DNA of 64,000 nucleotides from JAZDGX01 sp964482205 (GCA_964482205.1 CAYZWI010000009.1:1-64000); one strand, 5' to 3'. Positions 34,651 through 43,728 are shown, counted from the stretch's first letter. Notes: generated from the sequence alone by a model not told the origin. Program-made: numbers and translations.

Positions 34651-35498
34651 CGGGCAGCCCCTCCGAAGGCCGCCTCACGCAGGAGGCCATCCATCAGATG
34701 GCGCGGCGCCGTCGCCGCGGGCGCAGCTCGCTCGCGCTCTTCCTCGTGCCTTCGGCCGCGGCGCTCGCCGCCGGGCTGTGGTTCAGCGGAGGCGGCGCCT
34801 GGCTGCTCGACGAAGCGACCCGCGTTCGCGCGGTCGAGGTGCGCATCGCGGGTGCGCAAGCGGTGACGGAAGAGGAAGTGCTCAGCCTGACCGGACTCTC
34901 CGCCGGCACCACCCTGCGACGCGTGCCGACGGCCGCGCTGCGCCAGCGGCTGCGCTCGTTCCCGCGGATCGCGGATGCCCGCTTCTCGTATCAGTGGTTT
35001 CAACGCCTGGTGATCGATGTCACCGAGCGCGCGCCGGTCGCGATGATCGTGAGCGCGGAGGGCAAGCGGTTGGAGCTCGCCGTGGACGGCACGCTGCTCG
35101 AGCCCGTGGGAGAAGGCGCGGCCGACCTTCCGCTTCTCAGCTGGGAGGGCCAGGGCGGACTCGCCCTCGCGCCTGGGGCGGTGCTCGATCTCGCCGGCGG
35201 TCCGGATCTCATGCGCACCCTGCGCGCGTTGCAGGAGCACTACCCGTCGCTGTGGCAGGGCATCTCGGAGGCGCACCTCCTGAGAGACGGAACCTACGAG
35301 CTCTATTGGATCGACGCGCCCACGGTGGTGTGGGGGCGCGGGCCGCTGGCGGACGCGCGCTTGCGCGCGTGGGTCACGGTGATGAGCGATCTTCGCAAAC
35401 GGGGCGAGAACGACGCGGTGGTCGATCTGCGGTTTCGCGAGCAGATCGTGGTTCGCCTGCCGGAGGAGAAGAATTCTCCGCCGGCGCCGCTCGGCTAG
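34647..35498 (+). CDS. ftsQ: Cell division protein FtsQ
   Basis: 283 residues. A basic cytoplasmic tail, one membrane helix (LALFLVPSAAALAAGLWF), a POTRA domain (VRAVEVRIAGAQAVTEEEV, then RRVPTAALRQRL and FPRIADARFSYQWF) and a beta domain with VIDVTERAPVAMI and LAVDGTLLEP. This order defines FtsQ/DivIB. It links FtsA/FtsZ assembly to FtsL and FtsI. The end has the typical VDLRFREQIVVRLP. ATG 34647 is supported by GGAGAG in the duplicated element; ftsA follows after 17 bases. Confidence 0.9.
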   Translation: MTGSPSEGRLTQEAIHQMARRRRRGRSSLALFLVPSAAALAAGLWFSGGGAWLLDEATRVRAVEVRIAGAQAVTEEEVLSLTGLSAGTTLRRVPTAALRQRLRSFPRIADARFSYQWFQRLVIDVTERAPVAMIVSAEGKRLELAVDGTLLEPVGEGAADLPLLSWEGQGGLALAPGAVLDLAGGPDLMRTLRALQEHYPSLWQGISEAHLLRDGTYELYWIDAPTVVWGRGPLADARLRAWVTVMSDLRKRGENDAVVDLRFREQIVVRLPEEKNSPPAPLG

Positions 35499-35515
35499 GA
35501 AAGGAGCAACGCGCC

Positions 35516-36748
35516 ATGCCCCCCACGCGCATCGTATGCGGCCTCGATGTCGGCACGACCAAGGTCTGCGCGGTCGTGGCTGAGATCACGGCCGACGCCG
35601 GCATCGCATTGCTCGGCATCGGCGAGAGCGGCTCTCACGGCCTTCGCCAGGGGAACATGGTCGATCTCGAGGCGACGGTCGAATCGATCCACGGCGCGAT
35701 CGCGCGCGCCGAGCAGATGGCGGGGGTCGCGATCCGTGATGTGTATGCGGGAGTCGCGGGCGACCATCTGCGTTCGATCAACAGCCGCGGCGTGATCGCC
35801 GTGTCGGGGCGCGATAACGAAGTGACCCCCGAGGACCTTCAGCGCGTGGTGGAAGCGGCCCGCGCGCTCGCGATCCCTTCCTCGCGCGCAATCCTGCACG
35901 TGATTCCGCAAGGCTTCATCGTCGACGACCAGTCGGGCATCCAGGACCCGGTCGGGATGTCGGGCGTGCGCCTGGAAGCGGAAGTGCACATCATCACCTC
36001 CTCCTCGTCGGCGGTGCGCAATCTCGCGCGCGCCGTGGAGCGGGCGGGGTATCGCATCGAAGAGCTGGTGGCCGCGCCGCTCGCGAGCTCGTGGGCGGTG
36101 CTCGAGGAAGACGAACGGCGCCTGGGTGTCGTGCTGCTCGACATCGGCGCGGGAACCACCGACCTCGCCGTCTACTTCGACGGCAGCGTGCAGCACACCG
36201 CGGTGCTCGGCATGGGCGGGGCGCAGATCACGAACGACATCGCCATCGGGCTGCGCACGCCTCTCGAGATGGCCGAGCAGATCAAGCTCGAGCACGGCTG
36301 CGCGTGCACTTCGCTGGTGAGCCACGCGGGATCGATCGAGATCCCCGGCGTGGGAGGCCGTCCCGCGCGCACCGTGGGCCTTTCGGTGCTGTCGGCGATC
36401 ATCGAGCCGCGCGTGGAGGAGATCCTGAGCCTCGCGCGCGAGGAGATCGGACGGCTGCAGGGCGCCGAGATGCTCGCCGCCGGCATCGTCATCACCGGTG
36501 GAACGGCGGGCTTGCGCGGGGTGACCGATCTGGCCGAGCGCGTCTTCGAGATGCCTGCGCGCGTGGGCGCGCCGCGCGACACGCAGGGAGTGGCCGATCT
36601 GGCCGACGATCCGCGCTACGCCACGGGCTTCGGCCTCGTGCGCTACGGCGCGACCCAGCTCGGGCGCGCGAACGGCGCGAACGCCTGGCCGCGCGGAACC
36701 TCCCGGTTCCGCGAGTGGATTCGTTCTCACGTGCCCTTCATGGGATAG
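35516..36748 (+). CDS. ftsA: Cell division protein FtsA
   Basis: 410 residues, actin-like ATPase. GLDVGTTKVCAVV is the phosphate 1 loop, DIGAGTTDLAVYFDGS phosphate 2, and VITGGTAGLRGV the adenosine motif. The 1C subdomain (about 85-160) begins at YAGVAGDHLRSINSRG. The C-terminus shows a short amphipathic, basic end (FREWIRSHVPFMG) that would anchor it to the membrane and hold FtsZ. ATG 35516 has AAGGAG upstream. A 238-base gap, unusual in this cluster, separates it from ftsZ. Confidence 0.95.
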   Translation: MPPTRIVCGLDVGTTKVCAVVAEITADAGIALLGIGESGSHGLRQGNMVDLEATVESIHGAIARAEQMAGVAIRDVYAGVAGDHLRSINSRGVIAVSGRDNEVTPEDLQRVVEAARALAIPSSRAILHVIPQGFIVDDQSGIQDPVGMSGVRLEAEVHIITSSSSAVRNLARAVERAGYRIEELVAAPLASSWAVLEEDERRLGVVLLDIGAGTTDLAVYFDGSVQHTAVLGMGGAQITNDIAIGLRTPLEMAEQIKLEHGCACTSLVSHAGSIEIPGVGGRPARTVGLSVLSAIIEPRVEEILSLAREEIGRLQGAEMLAAGIVITGGTAGLRGVTDLAERVFEMPARVGAPRDTQGVADLADDPRYATGFGLVRYGATQLGRANGANAWPRGTSRFREWIRSHVPFMG

Positions 36749-36756
36749 ATCGTTCG

Positions 36757-36775
36757 CGGGCGGAAGATCCGCCCG
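36757..36775 (+). other. Hairpin just after ftsA
   Basis: CGGGCGGA at 36757-36764 pairs with TCCGCCCG at 36768-36775 (8 bp, 3-base loop), nine bases after the ftsA stop. No T-tract follows. The rest of the 238-base ftsA-ftsZ gap contains imperfect GCCGTCGGGGAA repeats (about 36905-36955). It may modulate ftsZ levels relative to ftsA. Confidence 0.45.
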
Positions 36776-36986
36776 AAAGAGCGGGCGCGGCCCGCGGTGC
36801 AGTTCTGGCTTTGCGTGCAGCTTCTCGCCTTCGCCAGGCAGGCGCAGGGCGAGGCGTGACCGGGAAAGACGGGCGCCGCCCTCGGTAGGCGCCGCCGTTT
36901 GAAGAAGCCGTCGGGAAGCCGTCGGGGGAAGGCCATCGGGGAGCCGTCGTGGACGGGAAGCGGGCCCGTCAACGAAAGGAGCAGGG

Positions 36987-38543
36987 ATGCTCATCGAACT
37001 GAATGAGAATCGGTCGTTGGCAGTGCTGAAGGTCCTGGGAGTCGGCGGCGCGGGTGGCAACGCGGTCAATCGCATGATCGCGAGCGAAATCCGCGGAGTG
37101 CAGTTCCTCGTCGCGAACACCGACGCGCAGGCGCTCTCGGCATCGGTCTGCCAGAATCGCATCCAGATCGGCAACCGCATCACAGGCGGGCTGGGTTCGG
37201 GCGGCAATCCCGAGCTAGGACGGCAATCGGCGGAGGAGGATGTCGAGCTTCTCCGTACGCATCTCGAAGGCTCCGACATGGTCTTCATCGCCGCCGGCAT
37301 GGGCGGCGGCACGGGAACGGGGGCGAGCCCCGTGGTCGCGCGCGTGGCGCGGGAAATCGGGGCGCTGACGGTCGGGATCGTGACGAAGCCCTTCACCTTC
37401 GAAGGCAAACGCCGCCTGCGCCAGGCCGAGGAAGGCCTGGAAGAGCTGCGCGAGGAAGTCGACACGCTGATCGTGATCCCCAATCAGCGCCTGCTCCATG
37501 TGGTCGATCGCACCACCCCGCTCACCGAAGCGCTGCGCATCGCCGACGATGTCTTGACGCACGCGACCAAGGGCATCTCGGAGATCATCACCGTACCGGG
37601 CCTCGTCAATGTGGACTTCGCCGATGTGCGCAGCGTGATGACCGGGATGGGCAACGCGCTGATGGGGATGGGATTCGGCCAAGGCCCCGACCGCGCCCGG
37701 CTGGCGGCCGACATGGCGATCTCGAGCCCGCTGCTCGAGGACATCTCGATCGCCGGCGCGGAAGCGCTGCTCGTCAATTTCATGGGCGGCGAGGACATGA
37801 CCCTCACCGAGGTCGACGAAGCTTCCACCTTGATTCTCGAAGCCGCGGGCGCCGACGCGAATGTGATCTTCGGCGCGGTCATCGATCCCTCGATGGCGGA
37901 CCAGATCCGCGTCACCCTGATCGCGACCGGCTTCGGCAATTCGGGCAGAGCCGCGCGGCCGCGTGCAGCGCAGCGTGGGGCGCGGGACGCGGCGCAGGCC
38001 GGCGCGGCTGGGCAGACGGCGGCTCCCGAGCCTCAGCCGGCCCGGCCTCGCGAAGTGGAAGCGCCGGTGCCCGTCTACGCGCAGGCCGAAGAGCGCATGG
38101 TGGCGGTGGCGGGCGCTGGCCGCGGCCAAGCCATCTCCGCTCGGCCGAGCGGGACGGAGGCGAGAGGCGCCCGGCCGCTCGCGCCCGCGGCGCGGGCCAT
38201 CGACTTCGCCGACGGTGTGCTCGGTCCCGCGCGGCCTATTCGCGCGAGAACCGATGCTCCCATCGAAGAGCAGCCCGCCTGCGCGGGTACGACCGCGGTG
38301 CTCGATTCGCCGGAGGAGATGGCGCAGGGCGAACCGGCCGAGCCGAATGCGCAAGCGGACGCCGGCGCGGAAAGCGGACAGGAGCCGCCCGCCGATGAGC
38401 GGAGCAATGTGGTCCCGCTCGTGTGGAAGAAGAACATCCAGGAACAACGCTGGGCCCCGAAGATGACGAGCCGCTGGCAGCGCGTGCTGCGGCGCGATCA
38501 GCGCGAAGTGCCCTCGTTCCTGAGACGGCGCCAGATCGATTGA
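36987..38543 (+). CDS. ftsZ: Cell division GTPase FtsZ with long linker
   Basis: 518 residues. The GTPase core (1-320) has GVGGAGGNAVNRM, the tubulin loop GMGGGTGTGASPV (about residue 106), and NVDFADVRSVM, the synergy loop. After residue 320 comes a linker of about 180 residues rich in Ala, Pro, Arg and Glu. The final residues, EVPSFLRRRQ, are the conserved C-terminal peptide that binds FtsA. The linker makes it roughly 130 residues longer than common FtsZ proteins, though long linkers occur in alphaproteobacteria. ATG 36987 has AAAGGAG upstream. Last gene of the dcw cluster. Confidence 0.97.
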   Translation: MLIELNENRSLAVLKVLGVGGAGGNAVNRMIASEIRGVQFLVANTDAQALSASVCQNRIQIGNRITGGLGSGGNPELGRQSAEEDVELLRTHLEGSDMVFIAAGMGGGTGTGASPVVARVAREIGALTVGIVTKPFTFEGKRRLRQAEEGLEELREEVDTLIVIPNQRLLHVVDRTTPLTEALRIADDVLTHATKGISEIITVPGLVNVDFADVRSVMTGMGNALMGMGFGQGPDRARLAADMAISSPLLEDISIAGAEALLVNFMGGEDMTLTEVDEASTLILEAAGADANVIFGAVIDPSMADQIRVTLIATGFGNSGRAARPRAAQRGARDAAQAGAAGQTAAPEPQPARPREVEAPVPVYAQAEERMVAVAGAGRGQAISARPSGTEARGARPLAPAARAIDFADGVLGPARPIRARTDAPIEEQPACAGTTAVLDSPEEMAQGEPAEPNAQADAGAESGQEPPADERSNVVPLVWKKNIQEQRWAPKMTSRWQRVLRRDQREVPSFLRRRQID

Positions 38544-38607
38544 CGACCGGGACGGCTCGCCGCCGCAGCCCGGCCGCGCGGCCGCGCGCTGCGAAAGGGG
38601 CCGATTC

Positions 38608-40251
38608 GTGGTACGCGTCGCGCTAGGCTTCGCCAACGAGGCGAAGCTCGCGCAAAACAACCTCGGATTCCGGATCGCCGAGACTCTGCTGGCGGCGCGA
38701 GGCGGCGTCTCCGTCGAGCGCTTCTTCTGGCCCGCGGGGGAGCGCCGCGCCGGTTGGCGCTTGCGGACCGAGCCATCCGCCCTGAGCCTCGCCGCCGTCG
38801 ATCTCGTCCTCTTCAGCCTCTCCTTCGAAGGCGACTTCCTTCACATCCCCGCCATGCTGGCGGCCGGCGGCTTGCCCCCGCAAAGCGACGCGCGCAGGCG
38901 GGGCCATCCGCTGGTCGTCGCCGGCGGCGCGGCCGTGATGATCAACCCCGAGCCGATCGCGCGCTTCTTCGATCTCTTCCTGGTGGGCGAGGCGGAAGCG
39001 CTGCTGGAGCGCTTTCTCGATCGCTGGGAGCCCCTTCGTCTCGCTCCCCGGGAGGAACTGCTCCAGGCGCTCGACGGGTTGCCCGGTTCTCTCGCCCCCG
39101 CCCTTCGCGAGCACCAGCTCTGGCAAGCCGGCGAGGGGAAGCTTCGTTCCGCGCCGCTCGCGCCCGCCGCAGGCATCGGCGAGCGTGCAGACGGCGGCGG
39201 TCCGGCCGAATCCTCCGGACGCAAGCCCGCCTCGTCCTTCGTCGCCACGGTTCCCTGGGATGGAGTCGCCGGCTCCGTGGTCGCCGCGCGCCTGTCCGCC
39301 GAAACGCACTTCCACGAGAGCCTGCTCCTCGAGCTCGAGCGCGGGTGCCCGCGCCGCTGCCGCTTCTGCGTCGCCTCGCGAATCTATGCGCCCGTCCGCC
39401 ATCATGACGCCGGGCGCATGGTCGCCTTCGTCGAGCACGAGCTGCGCAGAGGCGAGCGGATCGGGCTGCTCGGTCTCTCCGCGGGCGACTACCCGGACCT
39501 CGAGCGATTGGCCGAAGAGCTCTCGCGCTGCGGGTGGCGGCTTTCGATTTCGAGCCTGCCCTCCGACTTTCGCCGCGAGCGCGTGGCGGGGCATCTCGTG
39601 AAGGCGGGCGCGGAGACACTCACGATCGCTCCGGAAGCGGGTACCGACCGGCTGCGCGCGCTGGCGGGCAAGCGGGTGGCGAATGCGACGATCATCGAAA
39701 CGGCGCGCATGCTCGGCAAGACGGGCGTGCGCGAACTGCGCACCTACTTCCTGATCGGCCTGCCCTTCGAGGAAGAAGCCGACATCGACGGCATCCGCTC
39801 GCTGCTCGGCGAGCTGCGCGCCGCGCTTCCCGCGCGCTGCCGCTTGAGCGCCACGGTGAATCCGTTCGCGCCGAAGCCGCGCACGCCCTTTCAATGGGCG
39901 GGCATGGCGTCGGCGCGCGCGCTCGAGCAAGCCTCGCGCCGCCTGTCGTCGCCGCCCATCGCCGGCGTGCGCCTGCGGGTGAAGAGCCTGCGCGAAGCGC
40001 GCGTCCACGCGGCGCTGACGCGCGCGGATGCGAGCTGGGGAGCGCGCATCGAACGCGCCTCGCTGGAGGGAACGAGCCTGTCCCGTCAATTGCGCGCGGA
40101 AGGGACGACGCTGGAGGACTGGACCGCGGCCATCGAATTCGGCGCGGCGCTTCCCTGGAGATACCTGATTTCCGCGGAAGAAAGCGAGAATCTCGCGCGC
40201 GAATGGCGTCGAGCGTGGCGCGAAGCGGGACGGCCGGAGCCGCGCGCGTGA
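38608..40251 (+). CDS. B12-binding-like radical SAM protein
   Basis: 547 residues. The N-terminal 170 residues have a cobalamin-binding-like Rossmann layout (LVLFSLSFEGDFLHIP, VVAGGAAVMINPEPIA, LFLVGEAEALL) but no DxHxxG. The radical SAM CxxxCxxC is Cys247, Cys251 and Cys254 in GCPRRCRFC, followed by LLGLSAGDYPDLERL and ISSLPSDFR, then the GxIxGxxxE-like APEAGTDRLR. It resembles the B12-binding radical SAM proteins of the TIGR03960 type, whose substrate is not known. The GTG start has AAAGGGG upstream. It follows ftsZ by 64 bases and may share its transcript; it is convergent with rpmB. Confidence 0.8.
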   Translation: MVRVALGFANEAKLAQNNLGFRIAETLLAARGGVSVERFFWPAGERRAGWRLRTEPSALSLAAVDLVLFSLSFEGDFLHIPAMLAAGGLPPQSDARRRGHPLVVAGGAAVMINPEPIARFFDLFLVGEAEALLERFLDRWEPLRLAPREELLQALDGLPGSLAPALREHQLWQAGEGKLRSAPLAPAAGIGERADGGGPAESSGRKPASSFVATVPWDGVAGSVVAARLSAETHFHESLLLELERGCPRRCRFCVASRIYAPVRHHDAGRMVAFVEHELRRGERIGLLGLSAGDYPDLERLAEELSRCGWRLSISSLPSDFRRERVAGHLVKAGAETLTIAPEAGTDRLRALAGKRVANATIIETARMLGKTGVRELRTYFLIGLPFEEEADIDGIRSLLGELRAALPARCRLSATVNPFAPKPRTPFQWAGMASARALEQASRRLSSPPIAGVRLRVKSLREARVHAALTRADASWGARIERASLEGTSLSRQLRAEGTTLEDWTAAIEFGAALPWRYLISAEESENLAREWRRAWREAGRPEPRA

Positions 40252-40280
40252 CAGATCAGCCGCGGGTGTGACAGATCAGC
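40248..40280. repeat. Tandem duplication, 20-bp period
   Basis: GTGACAGATCAGC occurs at 40248-40260 and 40268-40280 with near-identical following bases. The first copy contains the stop codon of the radical SAM gene. It lies in the convergent gap before rpmB and has no hairpin or T-tract, so I do not call a terminator here. Confidence 0.6.
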
Positions 40281-40353
40281 GGCGGGCGTGTACGATCATC
40301 CACGAGCGCGAAGACCGGCTGTGAGCGCGTTGATCGAGCGCGAGCGTGTTGGA

Positions 40354-40575
40354 TCAGGCTTCGGCGGGGGCCGGCTTCGTCGCGCGGACCTTCTTCTGCA
40401 CGAGCCCCTTCTTCAGGCAGCGGGTGCACACCCGGATGTGGCAAGGCTTGCCGTCCACGACCGCGCGCACGCGCTGAAGATTCGGCTCCCAAATCCGCTT
40501 CGAGACATTGTGAGCGTGGCTCACCTTGTTGCCCCGCTGGAGCGCTTTTCCGCAAACATCGCAACGATAGGACAT
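40354..40575 (-). CDS. rpmB: 50S ribosomal protein L28 (zinc form)
   Basis: 73 residues on the reverse strand. MSYRCDVCGKALQRGNKVSH and the later RVCTRCLKKG are the L28 signatures; Cys5, Cys8, Cys50 and Cys53 form the zinc ribbon of the C+ type. A strong GGAGGAG stands before the ATG. The C-terminal 15 residues are Lys/Ala-rich. It is transcribed alone from its own promoter, convergent with the radical SAM gene and divergent from recG. Confidence 0.96.
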   Translation of the reverse strand: MSYRCDVCGKALQRGNKVSHAHNVSKRIWEPNLQRVRAVVDGKPCHIRVCTRCLKKGLVQKKVRATKPAPAEA

Positions 40576-40737
40576 GATCTCCTCCCAAGCGGGACTGCGC
40601 TTCGCGCCCCGAGGACTGGTGAATTGCCGGACCCTGCTTCCCGTCCGTTCGCGGCATCCAAGGCGATCGAAGTCGCCGGGCCATCGCGGTCGGCCGTTCC
40701 TCGCCCGAATGATTTCCGGGCGGCCAAAAGACGGAAA

Positions 40738-40766
40738 AGTCTATCTTCTCCGCGACGGCGCGTCAA
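40738..40766 (-). promoter_or_regulatory. rpmB promoter
   Basis: On the reverse strand TTGACG (40766-40761), 17 bases, TAGACT (40743-40738). Both hexamers fit the pattern seen at other promoters in this window, and the orientation is correct for rpmB. Confidence 0.6.
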
Positions 40767-40884
40767 GTTCCCCGGCGGATCGGATTCTCGGCGAAAAACG
40801 AGCATGACGGTCCCCGGCTCGACCTAGCAGTTCGGCGGCCCGGCAGGCATGGCGGGACCGTGCGAAGGGGCCGGGGAGAATGCC

Positions 40885-40914
40885 CTGGCAGGCCGCACGC
40901 CCTGCTCGTAGACT
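40885..40914 (+). promoter_or_regulatory. Possible recG promoter, leaderless
   Basis: CTGGCA at 40885-40890, 18 bases, TAGACT at 40909-40914. The -10 ends eight bases before the recG ATG at 40923, so initiation would fall at or within two bases of the start codon, giving a leaderless mRNA. No ribosome binding site precedes the ATG, which fits. Confidence 0.4.
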
Positions 40915-40922
40915 GGCACGCC

Positions 40923-43037
40923 ATGGCGGAACTCGGGACATCCTTGCGCTACCTGAAGGGCGCCGGACCTGCGAGAGCGGAACTTCTTGCAAAGCTGGAT
41001 CTTGCCACGCTCTCCGACTTGATCGAGCACTATCCGCGGGGGTATCTCGACCGCGCCTCGGTCACCCCGCTGGCCAACCTGCGTCCCGGACCTCAGGCGA
41101 CGGCCGCCGGCCGGGTGCGATCTTCCTCGGTTCGCAAGGCCCGCTCCGGGAGGCGCGACCTGCACCTGATTCTCGAGGACGACACCGGCTGCGTAGAGGT
41201 CCTCTGGTTCAACCAGGCCTACCTCGCCCAACGATTGCGCCGCGGGACGATGCTGCTCCTCTCCGGCAAGGTTGACTTCCACACCCGGCTGCGTTTCGTG
41301 AACCCTGAATTCGAGATCGTGGAGGCCGAACGCCCCTTGGATCCCGACGCGGGCGTCGACGGCGATGGCGCCGCGACGGGCGAGCTTCACGCCCCCGGCA
41401 TCGTGCCCGTCTATCCGCTCACCGCGGGGATCACCCAGCGCATGATGCGCCGTCTCGTCCGCCGCGCGCTCGACGAGTGCCGCGAGGAACTGCGCGAGTT
41501 CCTGCCCGAAGCGATTCTTCGCCGCCGCTCGCTCGCCGCTTGGCCCGCCGCGTGCGACGAGATCCACTTTCCGCCTTCCCCGGATGCGCTCACCGCCGCG
41601 CGCAGGAGGATCGCCTTCCAGGAGCTCTTCGATCTGCAGTTGCTCCTCGCGTTGAGCAAGCGCGTGCGCCAGCGTCCGAGAAGCGCGCCGCCGCTCGCCC
41701 CGCCCGGCGTCCTCTTCGCGCGCATGCGGGAGACGCTTCCTTTTCAACTCACCGGCGCGCAGGAGCGCGCGATCGCCGAGATCCGCGCCGACCTCGCACG
41801 CGACCGGCCCATGCACCGGCTGCTCGAAGGCGATGTGGGCAGCGGGAAGACGCTCGTTGCGATGGCCGCCGCGCTGACCGCGGCGGAAGCGGGCGCGCAG
41901 ATCGCGCTCATGGCTCCGACGGAAATCCTCGCCCAGCAGCACGCCGCCAATTTTGCGCGTTGCCTGGAACCGCTCGGCGTGCGCACGGCGCTTCTTTCAG
42001 GGGGCATGCCGACGCGCGAATCGCGCGCTGTGCGGGCCGGCCTGGCGTCGGGCGAGATCCCGATCGCGATCGGAACGCACGCGCTCTTTCAGGAAGCGGT
42101 CGAATTCGCCTCGCTGGGGCTCGTGATCGTGGACGAGCAGCATCGCTTCGGCGTGATGCAGCGCGCGAGCCTGCTGGAGAAGGGTCGCACGCCGCACGCG
42201 CTCATCATGACGGCGACTCCCATCCCGCGCACCCTCGCGATGACGCTCTTCGGCGACCTCGACATCTCGGTGCTCGACGAGCGCCCGCCCGGCAGGCGGC
42301 CGCCGCGCACGCACGCGGTCGCGGTGGAGCGCTACGACGACATGCTCGCCTATCTTGCGCGCGAAGCCGCGGGGGGCGCGCAGATCTACTTCGTCGCGCC
42401 CTTGATCGAGGCCTCGGAGGAGATGGACCTGCAGGCGGCGAAAGATCTGTTCGCGCGTCTGAGCGCCAACGGGCCGTTGACCGCGTTTCGAGGCGGCTTG
42501 CTGCACGGGCGCATGCGCTCCGAGGAGAAGGAAGCGGTCATGCGCGCCTTCGCCTCGGGGGAACTGCGTTTTCTCGTGGCGACCACCGTCATCGAAGTGG
42601 GAGTCGATGTGCCCGCCGCGAGCCTCATGGTGATCGAGCATCCCGAGCGCTTCGGCTTGAGCCAGCTGCATCAATTGCGGGGCAGGATCGGGCGCGGGCG
42701 CCAGCCGGCTCATCTCTTCCTGATCCAGCATGCGGGCATCGGGGAAGAGGCGCGCGCGCGCATCCAGGTGCTGCTGCGCGAAAGCGACGGGTTTCGCATC
42801 GCGGAGGAGGATCTGAAGCAACGGGGCCCCGGCGATTTCTTCGGCGTGCGACAGAGCGGGCTTCCGCCGCTCAAGCTGGCCGACCCCATCGCCGACGGCA
42901 AGCTGCTGGCCGAAGCGCGCGACGAGGCCTTTCGACTGGCCGAGGAGGAGCCGCCGGAGCGGTTGCGCGAGAGCATGCTCTGGCGGAGACTCGCGGCGCG
43001 GGCGGGAGAGGGATTGCGGCTCTTCGGCATCGGCTGA
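40923..43037 (+). CDS. recG: ATP-dependent DNA helicase RecG
   Basis: 704 residues. The N-terminal wedge domain includes LRYLKGAGPARAELLAKL and an OB fold (about 50-150). Helicase motifs follow: GDVGSGKT (about 304), APTEILAQQH, DEQHRFG (Asp404), TATPIPRT, then VATTVIEVGVDVPAAS, IEHPERFGLSQLHQLRGRIGR and the RecG-specific LKQRGPGDFFGVRQSGLP. It reverses stalled replication forks and processes branched DNA. ATG 40923 is the family start; the open frame reaches back to 40860. It is convergent with nothing and is followed at 68 bases by the zinc-ribbon gene. Confidence 0.95.
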   Translation: MAELGTSLRYLKGAGPARAELLAKLDLATLSDLIEHYPRGYLDRASVTPLANLRPGPQATAAGRVRSSSVRKARSGRRDLHLILEDDTGCVEVLWFNQAYLAQRLRRGTMLLLSGKVDFHTRLRFVNPEFEIVEAERPLDPDAGVDGDGAATGELHAPGIVPVYPLTAGITQRMMRRLVRRALDECREELREFLPEAILRRRSLAAWPAACDEIHFPPSPDALTAARRRIAFQELFDLQLLLALSKRVRQRPRSAPPLAPPGVLFARMRETLPFQLTGAQERAIAEIRADLARDRPMHRLLEGDVGSGKTLVAMAAALTAAEAGAQIALMAPTEILAQQHAANFARCLEPLGVRTALLSGGMPTRESRAVRAGLASGEIPIAIGTHALFQEAVEFASLGLVIVDEQHRFGVMQRASLLEKGRTPHALIMTATPIPRTLAMTLFGDLDISVLDERPPGRRPPRTHAVAVERYDDMLAYLAREAAGGAQIYFVAPLIEASEEMDLQAAKDLFARLSANGPLTAFRGGLLHGRMRSEEKEAVMRAFASGELRFLVATTVIEVGVDVPAASLMVIEHPERFGLSQLHQLRGRIGRGRQPAHLFLIQHAGIGEEARARIQVLLRESDGFRIAEEDLKQRGPGDFFGVRQSGLPPLKLADPIADGKLLAEARDEAFRLAEEEPPERLRESMLWRRLAARAGEGLRLFGIG

Positions 43038-43105
43038 TCCCGTCGTTCGGTCGGCTGCCCGCAGTAGAGGAGATCCGTGACTGCGCTCGGATGGGCGAGG
43101 TTTGC

Positions 43106-43651
43106 ATGACGCGCTCGGAATCCACCCTGCTTCTCCGGTGCCGTCAATGCGGCTGGACGGCGGCGCTCGATCCGGAAGCGCTTCCCGTCCACGGCGCGCG
43201 CCCGCGCTGCGGAGGATGCGAAAGCCTCCTGCCCCTCGTCACGCGCCTCCCCGCGGCCGCTTCCCGCGAGCTCGATGCAGAGAATGCGGCCGAGGGGCCG
43301 GCTGCGGGGGCGAGCCCAGCCCCGAGCCCGGCCCCGAGCGCTGCGCCCAGCGCGGCTTCGACCCCGGATTTGCCTCCCGGCCCGATGGAAGCTGCGAAGC
43401 TCGCGGCTTGCACGCCCCAACCGGCCGCCCCCGGCGACTCGAGCCCCAATGCCGGGAAGCTCATCGCTGCCTGGCTGCAAGCGCTGGACGAGCGCGAAGG
43501 CGGGCCGGTCAGCGAGGCGATCGTCTGGGCGGAGCATGGGATTGAGCTCGCGCGAATGTATGAGAAATGGCGGAGGAGTGGTGGGGGGGAGAGCGGTGGG
43601 CCGCGTATCTTTCGCGAGGCGCTCTTTCTGGCCATGCGTGCGCGGCGCTGA
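43106..43651 (+). CDS. Zinc-ribbon protein of unknown function
   Basis: 181 residues. Cys12/Cys15 and Cys35/Cys38 form a zinc ribbon (LRCRQCGWTA and PRCGGCESLL). A Pro/Ala/Ser-rich linker (about 50-110) joins it to a helical end (ALDEREGGPVSEAIVWAEHGIELARMYEKW). The layout recalls bacterial zinc-finger-like proteins of the MJ0042 type, often linked to envelope or regulatory proteins, but I cannot name it. It follows recG in the same direction. ATG 43106 has CGAGG upstream; ATG 43091 is an alternative. Confidence 0.6.
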   Translation: MTRSESTLLLRCRQCGWTAALDPEALPVHGARPRCGGCESLLPLVTRLPAAASRELDAENAAEGPAAGASPAPSPAPSAAPSAASTPDLPPGPMEAAKLAACTPQPAAPGDSSPNAGKLIAAWLQALDEREGGPVSEAIVWAEHGIELARMYEKWRRSGGGESGGPRIFREALFLAMRARR

Positions 43652-43728
43652 GCGCCCGGCAGGGTGCCGAAAACCGAGCTGCCTGAGCCGCGCCCGCCAT
43701 CTTCTTGCCCTTCCGCGCGGCTTCACGC

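Larger units (their letters stand above)
40576..40922. other. Divergent rpmB-recG promoter region
   Basis: This 347-base gap holds the rpmB leader and promoter on the reverse strand, and a likely recG promoter at its right end (both listed separately). Between them (about 40767-40884) I see nothing further. The rpmB leader of about 155 bases is long for a ribosomal protein gene; I could not recognise a known ribosomal leader structure in it. Confidence 0.5.

Noticed and set aside
36757..36775. Intrinsic terminator between ftsA and ftsZ
   Set aside because: Hairpin present but followed by AAAGAGCGGG and not by a T-tract.
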